From contig JAFUEI010000028.1 in the NCBI GenBank assembly GCA_017464025.1, positions 1 through 50,370 on the forward strand: DNA of 50,370 nucleotides, in the 5' to 3' direction. A program made the translations under genes and the position numbers. The notes beneath the pieces were generated by a model. It saw only the letters and a program-made list of their open reading frames with translations, was not told the DNA's origin and searched no databases. Shown piece by piece: positions 26,101 to 34,589 of the stretch. This DNA comes from Paludibacteraceae bacterium (GTDB lineage Bacteria > Bacteroidota > Bacteroidia > Bacteroidales > Paludibacteraceae). The stretch's first letter is position 1. Each line of letters begins with the position of its first letter.

Positions 26101-27519
26101 ATGAAAACAATCAACTGCTTTGTACCGTTCCAGAGCGAAGAACAAGTAGCTCAGACGGTGAAGAATCTGAAAGAACAAGACCTCGTAAACGAAGTGTTCC
26201 TGCTTGACGGCGACATCCGTTCCACCAAGAACGTACGCTACATCGCCAAGCACGCCACCACACCTTACACCCTCATTTACACCAAGTACACCACCCTCTC
26301 GTTCGTGCTCTTCGCCTTGGAGCGTATGACGGCACTGATGGAAGACGCGGCGGCCATGATGGTGTATAGCGACCACTTTAACAAAACCGGCGACGTAAGT
26401 AGCCAGGCTCCTGTGATAGACTATCAGTTCGGTTCACTACGTGACGATTTCGACTTCGGCTCTGTGCTACTCTACCGCACAGATGCGCTATTGAACGCCG
26501 TCGGCCGCATGGACACCGACTACCAGTATGCCGGTCTGTACGACCTGCGCCTAAAGGTAAGCCAGCTCGGCGCTTTAGAGCACATCAACGAGTATCTGTA
26601 CTATGACGTGGAAATGGACAACCGCAAGTCAGGCGAGAAACTATTCGACTACGTGGACCCAAAGAACCGTGGCGTACAGATAGAGATGGAGCAGGCCTGC
26701 ACACAGCACCTGAAAGACATTGGCGGCTATTTAGCACCCAAGTTCAAGGATGTGGACATGACCGGCGGTGATTTTGAATATGAGGCCTCCGTAGTTATCC
26801 CCTGCAAGAACCGCGTACGCACCATCGGTGATGCCATACGCTCGGCCTTGTCGCAGAAGGTGGACCCAAAATACAAATACAACGTGATTGTAGTAGATGA
26901 CAACTCGGAAGACGGTTCGGTGGATGTGATAAAGAGTTTCCTCAGCGATGAGAAGCTGGTGTATATCGCTCAGGACAAGTCGTGGCACGCCATCGGCGGC
27001 AACTGGAACGTGGCGCTGCACCATCCCAAATGCGGCCGCTTTGCCATACAGCTCGACTCGGACGATGTATATTACGACGAACACACCGTACAGAAGTTTA
27101 TCGATGCGTTCCACGAGCAGAACTGCGCCATGGTGGTAGGCACTTACCGTATGACCAACTTCCACATGGAGACACTGCCTCCCGGCATTATCGACCACCG
27201 CGAATGGACACCCGACAACGGCCGTAACAACGCCCTACGCATCAACGGGTTGGGTGCGCCGCGCGGTTTCTATACGCCTATGCTCCGACAGATTAACTTC
27301 CCTACCACCAAGTACGGCGAGGACTATGCCGTCGGCCTGCGTGTAAGCCGCGAATACCAGATAGGCCGCATCTACGACGTAGTATATAACTGCCGCCGCT
27401 GGGACGACAACTCCGATGCAAATGTGGACATTGAGGGCATGAACCGCAACAACCTCTATAAGGACCGCATCCGCACTTGGGAACTGAAAGCCCGCGTGCA
27501 GATGAATGCCGGAAAATAA
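26101..27519 (+). CDS. Glycosyltransferase with two GT-A-like domains
   Basis: A 472-residue cytoplasmic protein. The second half (about 225-430) is a canonical GT2 domain: ASVVIPCKNRVRTIGDAI, VIVVDDNSEDGSVDVI, and a metal-binding IQLDSDDVYYDE. The first half (about 1-200) looks like a second, diverged GT-A fold: INCFVPFQSEEQVAQTV, NEVFLLDGDIRSTKN, and MVYSDHF in the position of the DxD motif. No transmembrane segment is seen. It lies one base upstream of lplA and is followed by a SpoIID/LytB gene, so it may act on a cell-wall-linked product; that is inference. No convincing promoter is seen upstream (a weak TAACGTTG at 26063). Confidence 0.82.
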   Translation: MKTINCFVPFQSEEQVAQTVKNLKEQDLVNEVFLLDGDIRSTKNVRYIAKHATTPYTLIYTKYTTLSFVLFALERMTALMEDAAAMMVYSDHFNKTGDVSSQAPVIDYQFGSLRDDFDFGSVLLYRTDALLNAVGRMDTDYQYAGLYDLRLKVSQLGALEHINEYLYYDVEMDNRKSGEKLFDYVDPKNRGVQIEMEQACTQHLKDIGGYLAPKFKDVDMTGGDFEYEASVVIPCKNRVRTIGDAIRSALSQKVDPKYKYNVIVVDDNSEDGSVDVIKSFLSDEKLVYIAQDKSWHAIGGNWNVALHHPKCGRFAIQLDSDDVYYDEHTVQKFIDAFHEQNCAMVVGTYRMTNFHMETLPPGIIDHREWTPDNGRNNALRINGLGAPRGFYTPMLRQINFPTTKYGEDYAVGLRVSREYQIGRIYDVVYNCRRWDDNSDANVDIEGMNRNNLYKDRIRTWELKARVQMNAGK

Positions 27520-27520
27520 G

Positions 27521-28261
27521 ATGACACACATCCCCGCTCCTGACGGCAAACGCCTTGTATGGTATTTAGCCATGGAGGAATACATTGGCCGACACACCGG
27601 TGACTATCCCGACGGCGTATTCTTCACGTGGTCGGTGAATCCGACCGTCATCTTCGGACGTCATCAGGTGATGGCCGACGAAGTGGACATCGGCTTCTGC
27701 CGGACGAACGGCATACAGACCTACCGCCGCAAGAGCGGAGGAGGATGTGTGTATGCCGACCGCGGCAACCTCATGCTCTCCTACATCGTGCCTTCCACAC
27801 ATGCCGAGCAGGTGTTTCAACAATATCTTGACGACGTGGCGACCCTGCTCAACGGGTTGGGTCTGCCTGCCGTCAAATCGGAACACAATGATATACTCGT
27901 GGAGGGGCAGAAAGTGTCAGGCAATGCCTGCTATGCGCTCAAGACGGGCACCATTGTACACGGCACGATGCTTTATGACGTTAATTTCGAGCAACTGCAG
28001 CGTGCCATTACCCCACCGCCCGGCAAACTAGCAAAACACGGCATCCAATCGGTGCGCCAACGCGTACGCAACCTCAAGCCGCTACTTATCAATAATACGA
28101 CATGTCATATAGAATCTGTGGAGGCACTGGCAAAGGTGCTATACCAAGGCCTTTGTGACCACACCTCCATACTGTCGGACGAAGCACTGCGGGAAATAGA
28201 CAGCATTGAGGCAGGCTATCTCCGACCTGAGTTTATCAACGGGAAAGAATCAGGCGATTGA
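27521..28261 (+). CDS. lplA: Lipoate-protein ligase A family protein
   Basis: A 246-residue ligase that attaches lipoate (or octanoate) to lipoyl domains. Family signatures: YRRKSGGGCVYADRGNL (about 68-84), which corresponds to the RRxSGGGxVxHD-type motif that binds the lipoyl group, and the catalytic-Lys segment GQKVSGNACYALKTG (K131) followed by HGTMLYDVNF. The start at 27521, one base after the glycosyltransferase stop, is preferred; an in-frame ATG 15 bp upstream would overlap that gene. The C-terminal accessory domain is short, so it may be a lipoyl/octanoyl transferase-like variant. Confidence 0.88.
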   Translation: MTHIPAPDGKRLVWYLAMEEYIGRHTGDYPDGVFFTWSVNPTVIFGRHQVMADEVDIGFCRTNGIQTYRRKSGGGCVYADRGNLMLSYIVPSTHAEQVFQQYLDDVATLLNGLGLPAVKSEHNDILVEGQKVSGNACYALKTGTIVHGTMLYDVNFEQLQRAITPPPGKLAKHGIQSVRQRVRNLKPLLINNTTCHIESVEALAKVLYQGLCDHTSILSDEALREIDSIEAGYLRPEFINGKESGD

Positions 28262-28358
28262 AACGTCGGCTTTCCCGACAAGTCCGATCCCCCGACCGCT
28301 TGAATATCCACCTACATCCACACACCAACAGCAAACAGGGCTCTGCCCATTCAGCATC

Positions 28359-29669
28359 ATGTTTCATCGCCAACTCTCCGTCGGCATCATGTCGGCACCT
28401 GTTATCCGCTTCACGCTGCAAGGCAACTACCTACTCAACAGCAAGCCCTACAGCGGCTACCACACCGCCGAGTTCTGCGACGGCCGCATCCGTTTTGAAG
28501 GCAACACTTACGACAGCCTTCTCTTCAGCGGCGGCGACAACTTCACGCTCAAGGATGTCACCATCGGTGTGAATTTTCATTGGGAGCGCCGCGAAGATCA
28601 AACATTCCGCGGCGACCTGCTTATTCTCACAGGCAATGACCGCGTACTCCATTCAGAAAAAGGTCTTGTCGCCATCAACCGGATTGATGTGGAAGACTAC
28701 CTTGTGTCAGTGATATCCAGTGAGATGAGCGCCCAAAGCAGTCCCGAGCTGCTAAAAGCCCATGCCGTCATCTCGCGCAGTTGGCTCCTCCACCCCCTCC
28801 TCAATCCGGAACCGGATACATCCGTGAAGCCGTCTTGCACCAACGACTCCGACCTGCTCATCCGCTGGTATGAGCGCGATGCACACAGCCTTTTCGACGT
28901 ATGCGCCGACGACCACTGCCAGCGCTATCAAGGCATCACGCGTCAGACCAGTGCAAACGTGCAAGCCGCCATTGATGCCACCCGAGGCATTGTGCTCACC
29001 TCCACAACCGACGGGAGCGTGCGCGATGCACGGTTCTACAAGAGTTGCGGTGGTGCCACCGAGCTCTTTGAAAACTGCTGGGCCGACCGTCACTATACCT
29101 ATCTTGAGGCCGTGCGTGATGATGTACAGGCGTCTTTGCCCGACCTCACTGACGAACAACAGGCGGCCCAATGGATACGCACCGCCCCATCGGCTTTCTG
29201 CAACACCCGCGACCGCCGCATCCTGCAGCAAGTGCTCAACAACTATGACCAAGAAACAACCGACTTCTACCGCTGGCAGGTGCACTATACGCAAAAAGAA
29301 CTGAGCCAATTAGTGTACGAACGGTCGGGCATTGACTTCGGCACCATCCAGCAACTCATCCCCGTGCGTCGCGGTCCTTCGGCACGACTTTGGCAACTCA
29401 AAGTTGTCGGCACAAAGCACACCCTCACCGTTGGCAAGGAACTGGAGATACGCAAATGGCTATCAAAGAGCCACCTCTATTCGTCGGCCTTCGTTGTGGA
29501 CAAGACAACGGATGCTGACGGCACAATCCGTTTCACGCTCACCGGTGCAGGTTGGGGGCATGGCGTAGGTCTATGTCAGATAGGAGCTGCTGTCATGGCC
29601 GACAAAGGCTATACATGGCAGCAAATACTGGCTCACTATTTTCCCAACACTACCTTGAGGAAACTATAG
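28359..29669 (+). CDS. SpoIID/LytB-domain protein
   Basis: 436 residues from the ATG at 28359 (MFHRQLSVGIMSAPVIRF); the longer in-frame start at 28206 lies inside lplA. The core matches SpoIID/LytB: INRIDVEDYLVSVISSEMSA, LLKAHAVISRSWLL, FYKSCGGATELFENCW and the C-terminal GAGWGHGVGLCQIGA. In spore formers this fold is a lytic transglycosylase acting on denuded glycan strands. No signal peptide is apparent here, so location is uncertain. The early motif GVNFHWERREDQTFRG is shared by Bacteroidales members. It converges with the next gene, the coding ends overlapping by 6 bp (29664-29669). Confidence 0.87.
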   Translation: MFHRQLSVGIMSAPVIRFTLQGNYLLNSKPYSGYHTAEFCDGRIRFEGNTYDSLLFSGGDNFTLKDVTIGVNFHWERREDQTFRGDLLILTGNDRVLHSEKGLVAINRIDVEDYLVSVISSEMSAQSSPELLKAHAVISRSWLLHPLLNPEPDTSVKPSCTNDSDLLIRWYERDAHSLFDVCADDHCQRYQGITRQTSANVQAAIDATRGIVLTSTTDGSVRDARFYKSCGGATELFENCWADRHYTYLEAVRDDVQASLPDLTDEQQAAQWIRTAPSAFCNTRDRRILQQVLNNYDQETTDFYRWQVHYTQKELSQLVYERSGIDFGTIQQLIPVRRGPSARLWQLKVVGTKHTLTVGKELEIRKWLSKSHLYSSAFVVDKTTDADGTIRFTLTGAGWGHGVGLCQIGAAVMADKGYTWQQILAHYFPNTTLRKL

Positions 29670-30107
29670 CACGGCTTTACACCAGCTGACAAAGAACTTC
29701 ACGCCCGAGACAGCAAGTGCAGTACCCAAACCGGGATAGAAACAGGCAAAGAAGTCGGACGGGATGCCAGGAATGAACTTCAGACTGATGCCCAGCCCCA
29801 TCATAAAAAAGATAATCAGATAGCCCTTCACATCGAAGAACGCGAAGAGTGATTTTCGCGGTTCCGAAAAAGAGAGGATGCGCTCCGTATAGCGCCGCAC
29901 AAAACCACGAAACATCAGCAGGAACGCAACCAATACAGCGACTGCTATCAGCGTCAGCCACCAGATACGCTCGGGATGGGTCTGGCAAATGCCAACATAA
30001 CTACGAATGCCCGTGCGGATAATATTAACGCCAGGAGCCAGCCAACAGAGCACTTGCATCAGCAGCAGGTGCTCTTTGCGTACAGGAAGTATGCGGTCGG
30101 TATTCAT
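29664..30107 (-). CDS. Small integral membrane protein, function unknown
   Basis: I do not recognise this 147-residue protein by name. It has three or four hydrophobic helices: MQVLCWLAPGVNIIRTG, WWLTLIAVAVLVAFLLMF, GYLIIFFMMGLGISLKF, and FYPGLGTALAVSGVKFF. There are basic loops between them (RRYTERI and EPRKSLFA) and no catalytic motif. It starts 3 bp after the stop of the exported glutathione peroxidase, so the two share a transcript. Its stop overlaps the end of the SpoIID gene. Confidence 0.75.
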   Translation of the reverse strand: MNTDRILPVRKEHLLLMQVLCWLAPGVNIIRTGIRSYVGICQTHPERIWWLTLIAVAVLVAFLLMFRGFVRRYTERILSFSEPRKSLFAFFDVKGYLIIFFMMGLGISLKFIPGIPSDFFACFYPGLGTALAVSGVKFFVSWCKAVL

Positions 30108-30110
30108 AAA

Positions 30111-30644
30111 CTATTCGGCAAGCAAAGTTTCTATCTCGTTTTCCAGTTGGACGGGTTTTACTTTCATCTCATAATAGGCCGCTACCTGACCGTTGCGGCC
30201 TACAAGGAACTTGTCGAAATTCCAACGGATGCGCTGTACGCCTTTCTGCTTCTTCAGCCAAACATAGAGCGGAGATGCATTGTCGCCATTCACCTCAATC
30301 TTGTCAAACTGCGGAAAAGAGATATTGTATTTACCCGTACAGAAACTATGAATCTCATCGAAGGAACCCGGCGCCTGTTTCATGAACTGGTTGCAGGGGA
30401 AATCGAGAATGACGAAACCCTGTTCCTTGTATTTCTGATAGAGTGCCTCCATGCCTTCATATTGTGGTGTGAAGCCACAACGTGTGGCCGTATTCACAAT
30501 CAGCAGCACTTTGCCTTTGTAGGCACTGAGCTCCACCAGTTGTCCGTAGCCATCGCGCACCGTAAAGTCATAGACCGAAGTTTGCGCCTGCAGACCAACA
30601 CATACGGTCAACAGCAGGACGAAGAGAAACGAACGTAGTTTCAT
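30111..30644 (-). CDS. Exported glutathione peroxidase-family protein
   Basis: 177 residues with a signal peptide (MKLRSFLFVLLLTVCVGLQA), so it acts in the periplasm. The peroxidatic cysteine is in VNTATRCGFTPQY (C56), Gln in DFPCNQF (Q86) and the Trp-Asn pair in IRWNFDKF complete the thiol peroxidase site. The length and the lack of a dimer loop fit bacterial GPx proteins that use thioredoxin-like reductants rather than glutathione. The in-frame ATG at 30656 is possible, but the start at 30644 gives the better signal peptide. The promoter at 30729-30760 gives a leader of about 80 nt. Confidence 0.92.
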   Translation of the reverse strand: MKLRSFLFVLLLTVCVGLQAQTSVYDFTVRDGYGQLVELSAYKGKVLLIVNTATRCGFTPQYEGMEALYQKYKEQGFVILDFPCNQFMKQAPGSFDEIHSFCTGKYNISFPQFDKIEVNGDNASPLYVWLKKQKGVQRIRWNFDKFLVGRNGQVAAYYEMKVKPVQLENEIETLLAE

Positions 30645-30728
30645 AACGATTGTCATTTCAGTTCTGCTATATTATTACCTATTGTTATGGAAGATGAGAA
30701 CGAGGACATCCGCACTCCCAGACAGCTG

Positions 30729-30760
30729 CAAAAGTAATTCTATGCGCCGGACTGTGCAAT
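30729..30760 (-). promoter_or_regulatory. Promoter for glutathione peroxidase operon
   Basis: ATTG (30757-30760), 20 nt, TACTTTTG (30729-30736) on the minus strand. Confidence 0.6.
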
Positions 30761-30820
30761 CACAATTTGTTAGGATTTTTTCAAACGGGTCTCCAACCAC
30801 ACCCGACCCGCCGCCCAACG

Positions 30821-30852
30821 TTTGCGGATATCGGCTTTTTGGCGTATCTTTG
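30821..30852 (+). promoter_or_regulatory. Promoter for gldF-phosphoesterase
   Basis: TTTG (30821-30824), 20 nt, TATCTTTG (30845-30852): exact consensus. It excludes the in-frame ATG at 30822 and supports the start at 30879. Confidence 0.82.
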
Positions 30853-30878
30853 CAACGTCAAAAGAATTAGCAGGCACG

Positions 30879-31592
30879 ATGTACCGCAAAGAACTCCGAT
30901 ATTATTTTTCGACACCGATAGCATACATTGTCATCGGACTCTATCTGTTGGCAGTGAGCCTACTGCTATGGGTGATACCCGGCGAGTGGAACATTCCTCA
31001 GTCGGGCTACGCACAAGCAGACGGTCTCTTCCGCCTGTCTCCTTGGCTGTTCATGCTACTCTGCCCTGCTCTCACAATGCGTCTCTTCACAGAAGAGCGG
31101 CAGACGGGCACCTGGATGCTGCTGCGTACCAAACCCGTCAGCCTTCTGCGTATCACCACCAGCAAGATGCTGGCCGCATGGACTGTTGTTGTACTGGCAC
31201 AGTTGCCCTGTCTGGTGCACTACGCTTTAGTATATTCGCTGGCAGAACCTGCGGGAAACATTGATTCTGGAGCTTTCTTTGGTTCATTTCTTGGTCTGCT
31301 GTTTCTATCCGCAGTATTCACCTCTATCGGAACATGGGCCAGCACCTTAAGCCGCAGCCAGATAGTAGCCTTCATCACGGGCGCAGCCTGCTGCTTTATC
31401 TGCTATTGGGGCTTCGACCTGCTGGCCTCGATTTTTTCCGGGCACATGCAAGCCGCTCTGCAATGGTGCGGCCTCAACAGTCACTACGCTTCCATCTCAC
31501 GCGGCGTAATCGATCTCAGGGATGTAATATTCTTCCTCTCGGAGAGTCTGATTTTCGTACTACTCTCCGTGCAAAGCATGAAACGGAAATGA
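30879..31592 (+). CDS. gldF: GldF-like ABC transporter permease
   Basis: A 237-residue membrane protein with about six helices. MYRKELRYYFSTPIAYIVIG, LFMLLCPALTMRLFTEE and TGTWMLLRTKPVSLL match GldF of the gliding-motility ABC transporter (ABC2 type) as I remember it. Family partners are GldG (an ABC-type auxiliary protein) and GldA (ATPase); neither is in the window, and the next gene is a phosphoesterase. Non-gliding Bacteroidales keep homologues of unclear function. The stop overlaps the next ATG (ATGA, 31589-31592). Confidence 0.82.
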   Translation: MYRKELRYYFSTPIAYIVIGLYLLAVSLLLWVIPGEWNIPQSGYAQADGLFRLSPWLFMLLCPALTMRLFTEERQTGTWMLLRTKPVSLLRITTSKMLAAWTVVVLAQLPCLVHYALVYSLAEPAGNIDSGAFFGSFLGLLFLSAVFTSIGTWASTLSRSQIVAFITGAACCFICYWGFDLLASIFSGHMQAALQWCGLNSHYASISRGVIDLRDVIFFLSESLIFVLLSVQSMKRK

Positions 31593-32083
31593 CAACAATA
31601 GGCATTCTTTCGGATACGCACGGCCTGTTAGACAGCCGCATCTTCGAGCATTTCAGAGACGTGGACGAAATATGGCACGCGGGCGACATCGGCACTATGG
31701 AAGTGCTGCAGCGACTGCGCGAGTTCAAGCCCACGCGAGCCGTATATGGCAACTGTGATGCCGGTGACGTGCGCTGGTCGCTCACCGAATTCTACCGCTT
31801 CCGCGTGGAGCAGGTGGATGTATTGCTTACCCATATCGGCGGTTATCCTGGGCACTACAACCCGATGGCGCTGCGCCGGCTGACAGCGGAGCCCGTGCGG
31901 GTATTCGTCTGCGGGCACTCGCATATACTGAAAGTACAGTTCGACAAAACGCTGGGGGTGCTATGTCTTAACCCCGGAGCCGCCGGCAAATACGGCATTC
32001 ACACCGTACAGACTTTGCTACGGCTGACCATTGACGGGCCGGACATTAAGGATCTTGAGGTGATAGAACTTGAACGTAAATAA
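31589..32083 (+). CDS. YfcE/MJ0936-family metallophosphoesterase
   Basis: A 164-residue calcineurin-like phosphoesterase. All metal-ligand motifs are present in order: GILSDTHG (D9, H11), WHAGDIG (D33), VYGNCDAGD (N55), LLTHIGG and CGHSHIL. The protein has the minimal fold of YfcE/MJ0936 phosphodiesterases; the natural substrate of this group is unknown. It is translationally coupled to the GldF-like gene by a 4-bp overlap. Confidence 0.92.
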   Translation: MTTIGILSDTHGLLDSRIFEHFRDVDEIWHAGDIGTMEVLQRLREFKPTRAVYGNCDAGDVRWSLTEFYRFRVEQVDVLLTHIGGYPGHYNPMALRRLTAEPVRVFVCGHSHILKVQFDKTLGVLCLNPGAAGKYGIHTVQTLLRLTIDGPDIKDLEVIELERK

Positions 32084-32098
32084 TTAGGTAACAAAATA

Positions 32099-32117
32099 TT
32101 GCTATTGCCAATAGCAA
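32099..32117. promoter_or_regulatory. Near-perfect 19-bp palindrome, possible operator
   Basis: TTGCTATT, a 3-nt centre GCC, AATAGCAA: the arms pair fully. The sequence GCTATTGCC recurs at 32158-32166 as half of a second site that overlaps the -33 region of the candidate promoter at 32161. It lies 16 bp after the phosphoesterase stop, so it could instead be a weak transcription stop, but no T run follows. Confidence 0.4.
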
Positions 32118-32160
32118 ATAACAATGCTTCATATATATGTTGCAAAACATAAAAACAGCT

Positions 32161-32192
32161 ATTGCCCATATTAGAAAAAAGCAGTTACTTTG
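32161..32192 (+). promoter_or_regulatory. Candidate promoter without downstream gene
   Basis: ATTG (32161-32164), 20 nt, TTACTTTG (32185-32192), one mismatch from TAnnTTTG. The next structure on this strand is the terminator hairpin at 32261. It may drive a small RNA. Confidence 0.4.
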
Positions 32193-32198
32193 CAACCG

Positions 32199-32290
32199 TA
32201 ATCAAAACAACACAATCTTTTTTGTACCTTAAAATCAAAACAGACTAATACCTTATAGTAAAAGGGACGCTGAGAAGCGTCCCTTTGCAC
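32199..32290 (+). ncRNA. Candidate small RNA
   Basis: The region between the promoter-like site at 32161-32192 and the hairpin at 32261-32286 has no open reading frame of note and would give a transcript of about 90 nt: an A/C-rich single-stranded 5' part and a strong 3' hairpin with a GAGA tetraloop. No family is recognised. An alternative is that the hairpin serves only as terminator of the leftward M3 peptidase gene. Confidence 0.3.
32261..32286. terminator. Terminator hairpin, possibly bidirectional
   Basis: Stem AAAGGGACGCT (32261-32271) / AGCGTCCCTTT (32276-32286) closed by a GAGA tetraloop. On the minus strand it follows the M3 peptidase stop by 25 bp and runs into TTTTACTATAAGG. Confidence 0.85.
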
Positions 32291-32310
32291 ATTTTATGAG
32301 GTAAGGCCTG

Positions 32311-34491
32311 CTATTTAATAATGATTGCCTTGATGCCATCACGTTCCATGAGAGCATTGATAGTGGGTTCACCGCCACGGAAGCGTTTGTAAAGCTGCAT
32401 CGGATTCTCGGTGCCTCCACGCTCAAGAATGTTCTTGCGGAAGAGTTCGGCCGACTTCTTGTCGAAGATACTGCCATTCTTCCGTGCCGCTTCTTTGAAT
32501 ACGGAGAAGGCATCGGCATCCAGCAGTTCCGACCACTTGTAGCTGTAGTAGCCTGCTGCATAGCCGCCAGAGAAGATATGCGTGAAAGCCGTCTCCATCT
32601 GCGTGCCAGGTACGTCGGGAAGAAGCTGCACCTCAAGCATAGCCTTGTTTCCAAAGTCAATAACCGCCTGTTCCACCGTCTGGCAGTCACTGACCTCAAA
32701 AGGAGTCTCCAGCGTATGCCATGCCATATCCAGATAACCGAACGAGAGCTGGCGGGCACAGGCATAGGCTGCATGATAGTTGCTGGAGCGACGCATCTTG
32801 TCGATAAGTTCCTGCGGCATCTTCTCGCCCGTCAGATAGTGGCGGGCAAACGTATCAAGAAACTCCTTCTCATCGATGAAGTTCTCGTTGAACTGCGAGG
32901 GGAGCTCCACAAAGTCGCGCGGCACATTGGTTCCTGACATGGAAGCGTATTGACAGCGCGTAAGCATGCCATGCAGACCGTGTCCGAACTCATGGAGGAA
33001 AGTGCGCACCTCATCGTACGTCAGCAGGGCGGGCTTGGTCAGGCCTGAGAAGTTCTCGCCTGCGGCTTCGAACGTCACAGGTCTTGTAAAGTTCATCACA
33101 TTCACGATATGCGGACGATGGTCGGTGCGACCGGTCTTGTACTGCGGCCGGAAATCGTTCATCCATGCTCCGCCGCGCTTGCCCTCACGAGGGTGGAAGT
33201 CGGCATAAGAGACAGCCAGGAACTGGCCCTTTTCGTCGAACACCTCGTAGGCACACACTTCGGGATGATAGACGGGGATATTCTTGTTCTCCCTAAAGGT
33301 GATGCCATAGAGACGTTTGGCCAGCCCGAACACCCCCTCTTTGACAGCATCAAGCGGGAAATAAGGACGTATGTCGTCGTCGCTGACAGCATACTTCTCG
33401 TTCTTGAGACGTTTGGACCAGTAGCTCCAGTCCCAAGCCTGCAACGTGCCGTAGAAGCCATTAGCAGCTGCAAACTGCTGCAGTTCGTCCACCTCCTGCC
33501 GAGCCACAGGCATGTAGTTGTCACGCAGTTCATCCAACAACTTATACACATTGCCGGTATTCTCCGCCATGGTTTTAACAAGCGCTTTCTCCGCATAGTT
33601 CTTCTTCCCGAAAAGTTGTGCTATCAGCAGGCGTGTATTCACGATGTCGCGTATGACAGCCGTATTGTCGAAGTCGCCACCAATGCATCGCGTGTTGTAA
33701 GCCGTATAGAGTTCGCGGCGCAGGTCGCGATTGGCACAATCCTGCATGACGGGAATATAGGTAGTGGGCCTAAGGTCGAGCAGCCAGCCCTCCTGCCCTT
33801 TCTTGCGGGCATTGGCGGCCAAAAGTTGCTTAGTATCATCGTTCAGTCCAGCCAAATCCTCTTCACGCGTGATGAGCAAGGTCCAGGCATTGGTAGCCTT
33901 CAGAACATTCTGCCCGAAGGTGAGCGTAAGCTGGGAGAGTTGCGCCGTGAGATGCTTGTACTCGGCCTTGTCCTCAGGGTCCAGATTGGCGCCATTATTG
34001 GCAAACGAGTCGTAGATATCGCAGAGCATCTTCTGCTGTTCCTTGGTAAGCTTCAGTTTGTCCCGTTGTTCGTACACCTCTTTGATACGGGCGAAAAGTT
34101 TTTCGTTAAGACGGATGACAGAACTATATTCCGACATCTTGGGGGAGAGCTCCATCTCGATGCGCTGCAGTTCGTCGTTGGTCTCCGCATTCGTAAGGTT
34201 GTAGAAGCAACCAGCCACGACCGACAACATCTCACCAGCCTTCTCGTAGGCCTCAATCGTGTTCTTGAAAGTGGGTTTCTCCGGGTTGGAAGTGATGGCA
34301 TCGATGTCAGCCAGTCCACGCACGAAAGCCTCCTCGAAGGCGGGCATATAGTGTTCCGGACGGATTTTGTCGAAGGGATAGGTGCCATGAGGCGTGTCCC
34401 AATTCTTGTAGTTGAAGAACGGATTCTCGTCCGCCATAGCGGAGAGTGATGTTACAGCAAGCGCCATAATAAGCAATCTTTTAAGTTTCAT
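32311..34491 (-). CDS. Exported M3 family metallopeptidase (Dcp-like)
   Basis: 726 residues with signal peptide MKLKRLLIMALAVTSLSAMA. The zinc site HEFGHGLHG has H500, E501 and H504. The third ligand, a Glu some 25 residues later, is expected in FVELPSQFNENF. The segments RTFLHEFGHGL and GYYSYKWSELLDAD (C-terminal) are typical of peptidyl-dipeptidase Dcp/oligopeptidase A. It should cut dipeptides or short peptides in the periplasm. The second half aligns with the Dcp family over its full length, so it is intact. Confidence 0.94.
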   Translation of the reverse strand: MKLKRLLIMALAVTSLSAMADENPFFNYKNWDTPHGTYPFDKIRPEHYMPAFEEAFVRGLADIDAITSNPEKPTFKNTIEAYEKAGEMLSVVAGCFYNLTNAETNDELQRIEMELSPKMSEYSSVIRLNEKLFARIKEVYEQRDKLKLTKEQQKMLCDIYDSFANNGANLDPEDKAEYKHLTAQLSQLTLTFGQNVLKATNAWTLLITREEDLAGLNDDTKQLLAANARKKGQEGWLLDLRPTTYIPVMQDCANRDLRRELYTAYNTRCIGGDFDNTAVIRDIVNTRLLIAQLFGKKNYAEKALVKTMAENTGNVYKLLDELRDNYMPVARQEVDELQQFAAANGFYGTLQAWDWSYWSKRLKNEKYAVSDDDIRPYFPLDAVKEGVFGLAKRLYGITFRENKNIPVYHPEVCAYEVFDEKGQFLAVSYADFHPREGKRGGAWMNDFRPQYKTGRTDHRPHIVNVMNFTRPVTFEAAGENFSGLTKPALLTYDEVRTFLHEFGHGLHGMLTRCQYASMSGTNVPRDFVELPSQFNENFIDEKEFLDTFARHYLTGEKMPQELIDKMRRSSNYHAAYACARQLSFGYLDMAWHTLETPFEVSDCQTVEQAVIDFGNKAMLEVQLLPDVPGTQMETAFTHIFSGGYAAGYYSYKWSELLDADAFSVFKEAARKNGSIFDKKSAELFRKNILERGGTENPMQLYKRFRGGEPTINALMERDGIKAIIIK

Positions 34492-34541
34492 ATTGTACAG
34501 GGATGTTTGAATGTCAGAGAGGGTATATTTTCATTTGAGTG

Positions 34542-34572
34542 CAAAGGTACGCTTTTTATTTGGATTATCAAT
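34542..34572 (-). promoter_or_regulatory. Promoter for the M3 peptidase gene
   Basis: ATTG (34569-34572), 19 nt, TACCTTTG (34542-34549) on the minus strand. It overlaps the opposite promoter at 34559-34589. Confidence 0.7.
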
Positions 34573-34589
34573 AATAATTCGTAACTTTG
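34559..34589 (+). promoter_or_regulatory. Promoter for the CBM9-like gene
   Basis: TTTG (34559-34562), 19 nt, TAACTTTG (34582-34589): exact consensus. The predicted leader is about 70 nt. Confidence 0.8.

Noticed and set aside
33109-34449. A 446-codon plus-strand frame opposite the M3 peptidase
   Set aside because: Antisense to an intact peptidase gene, no start context or domain.
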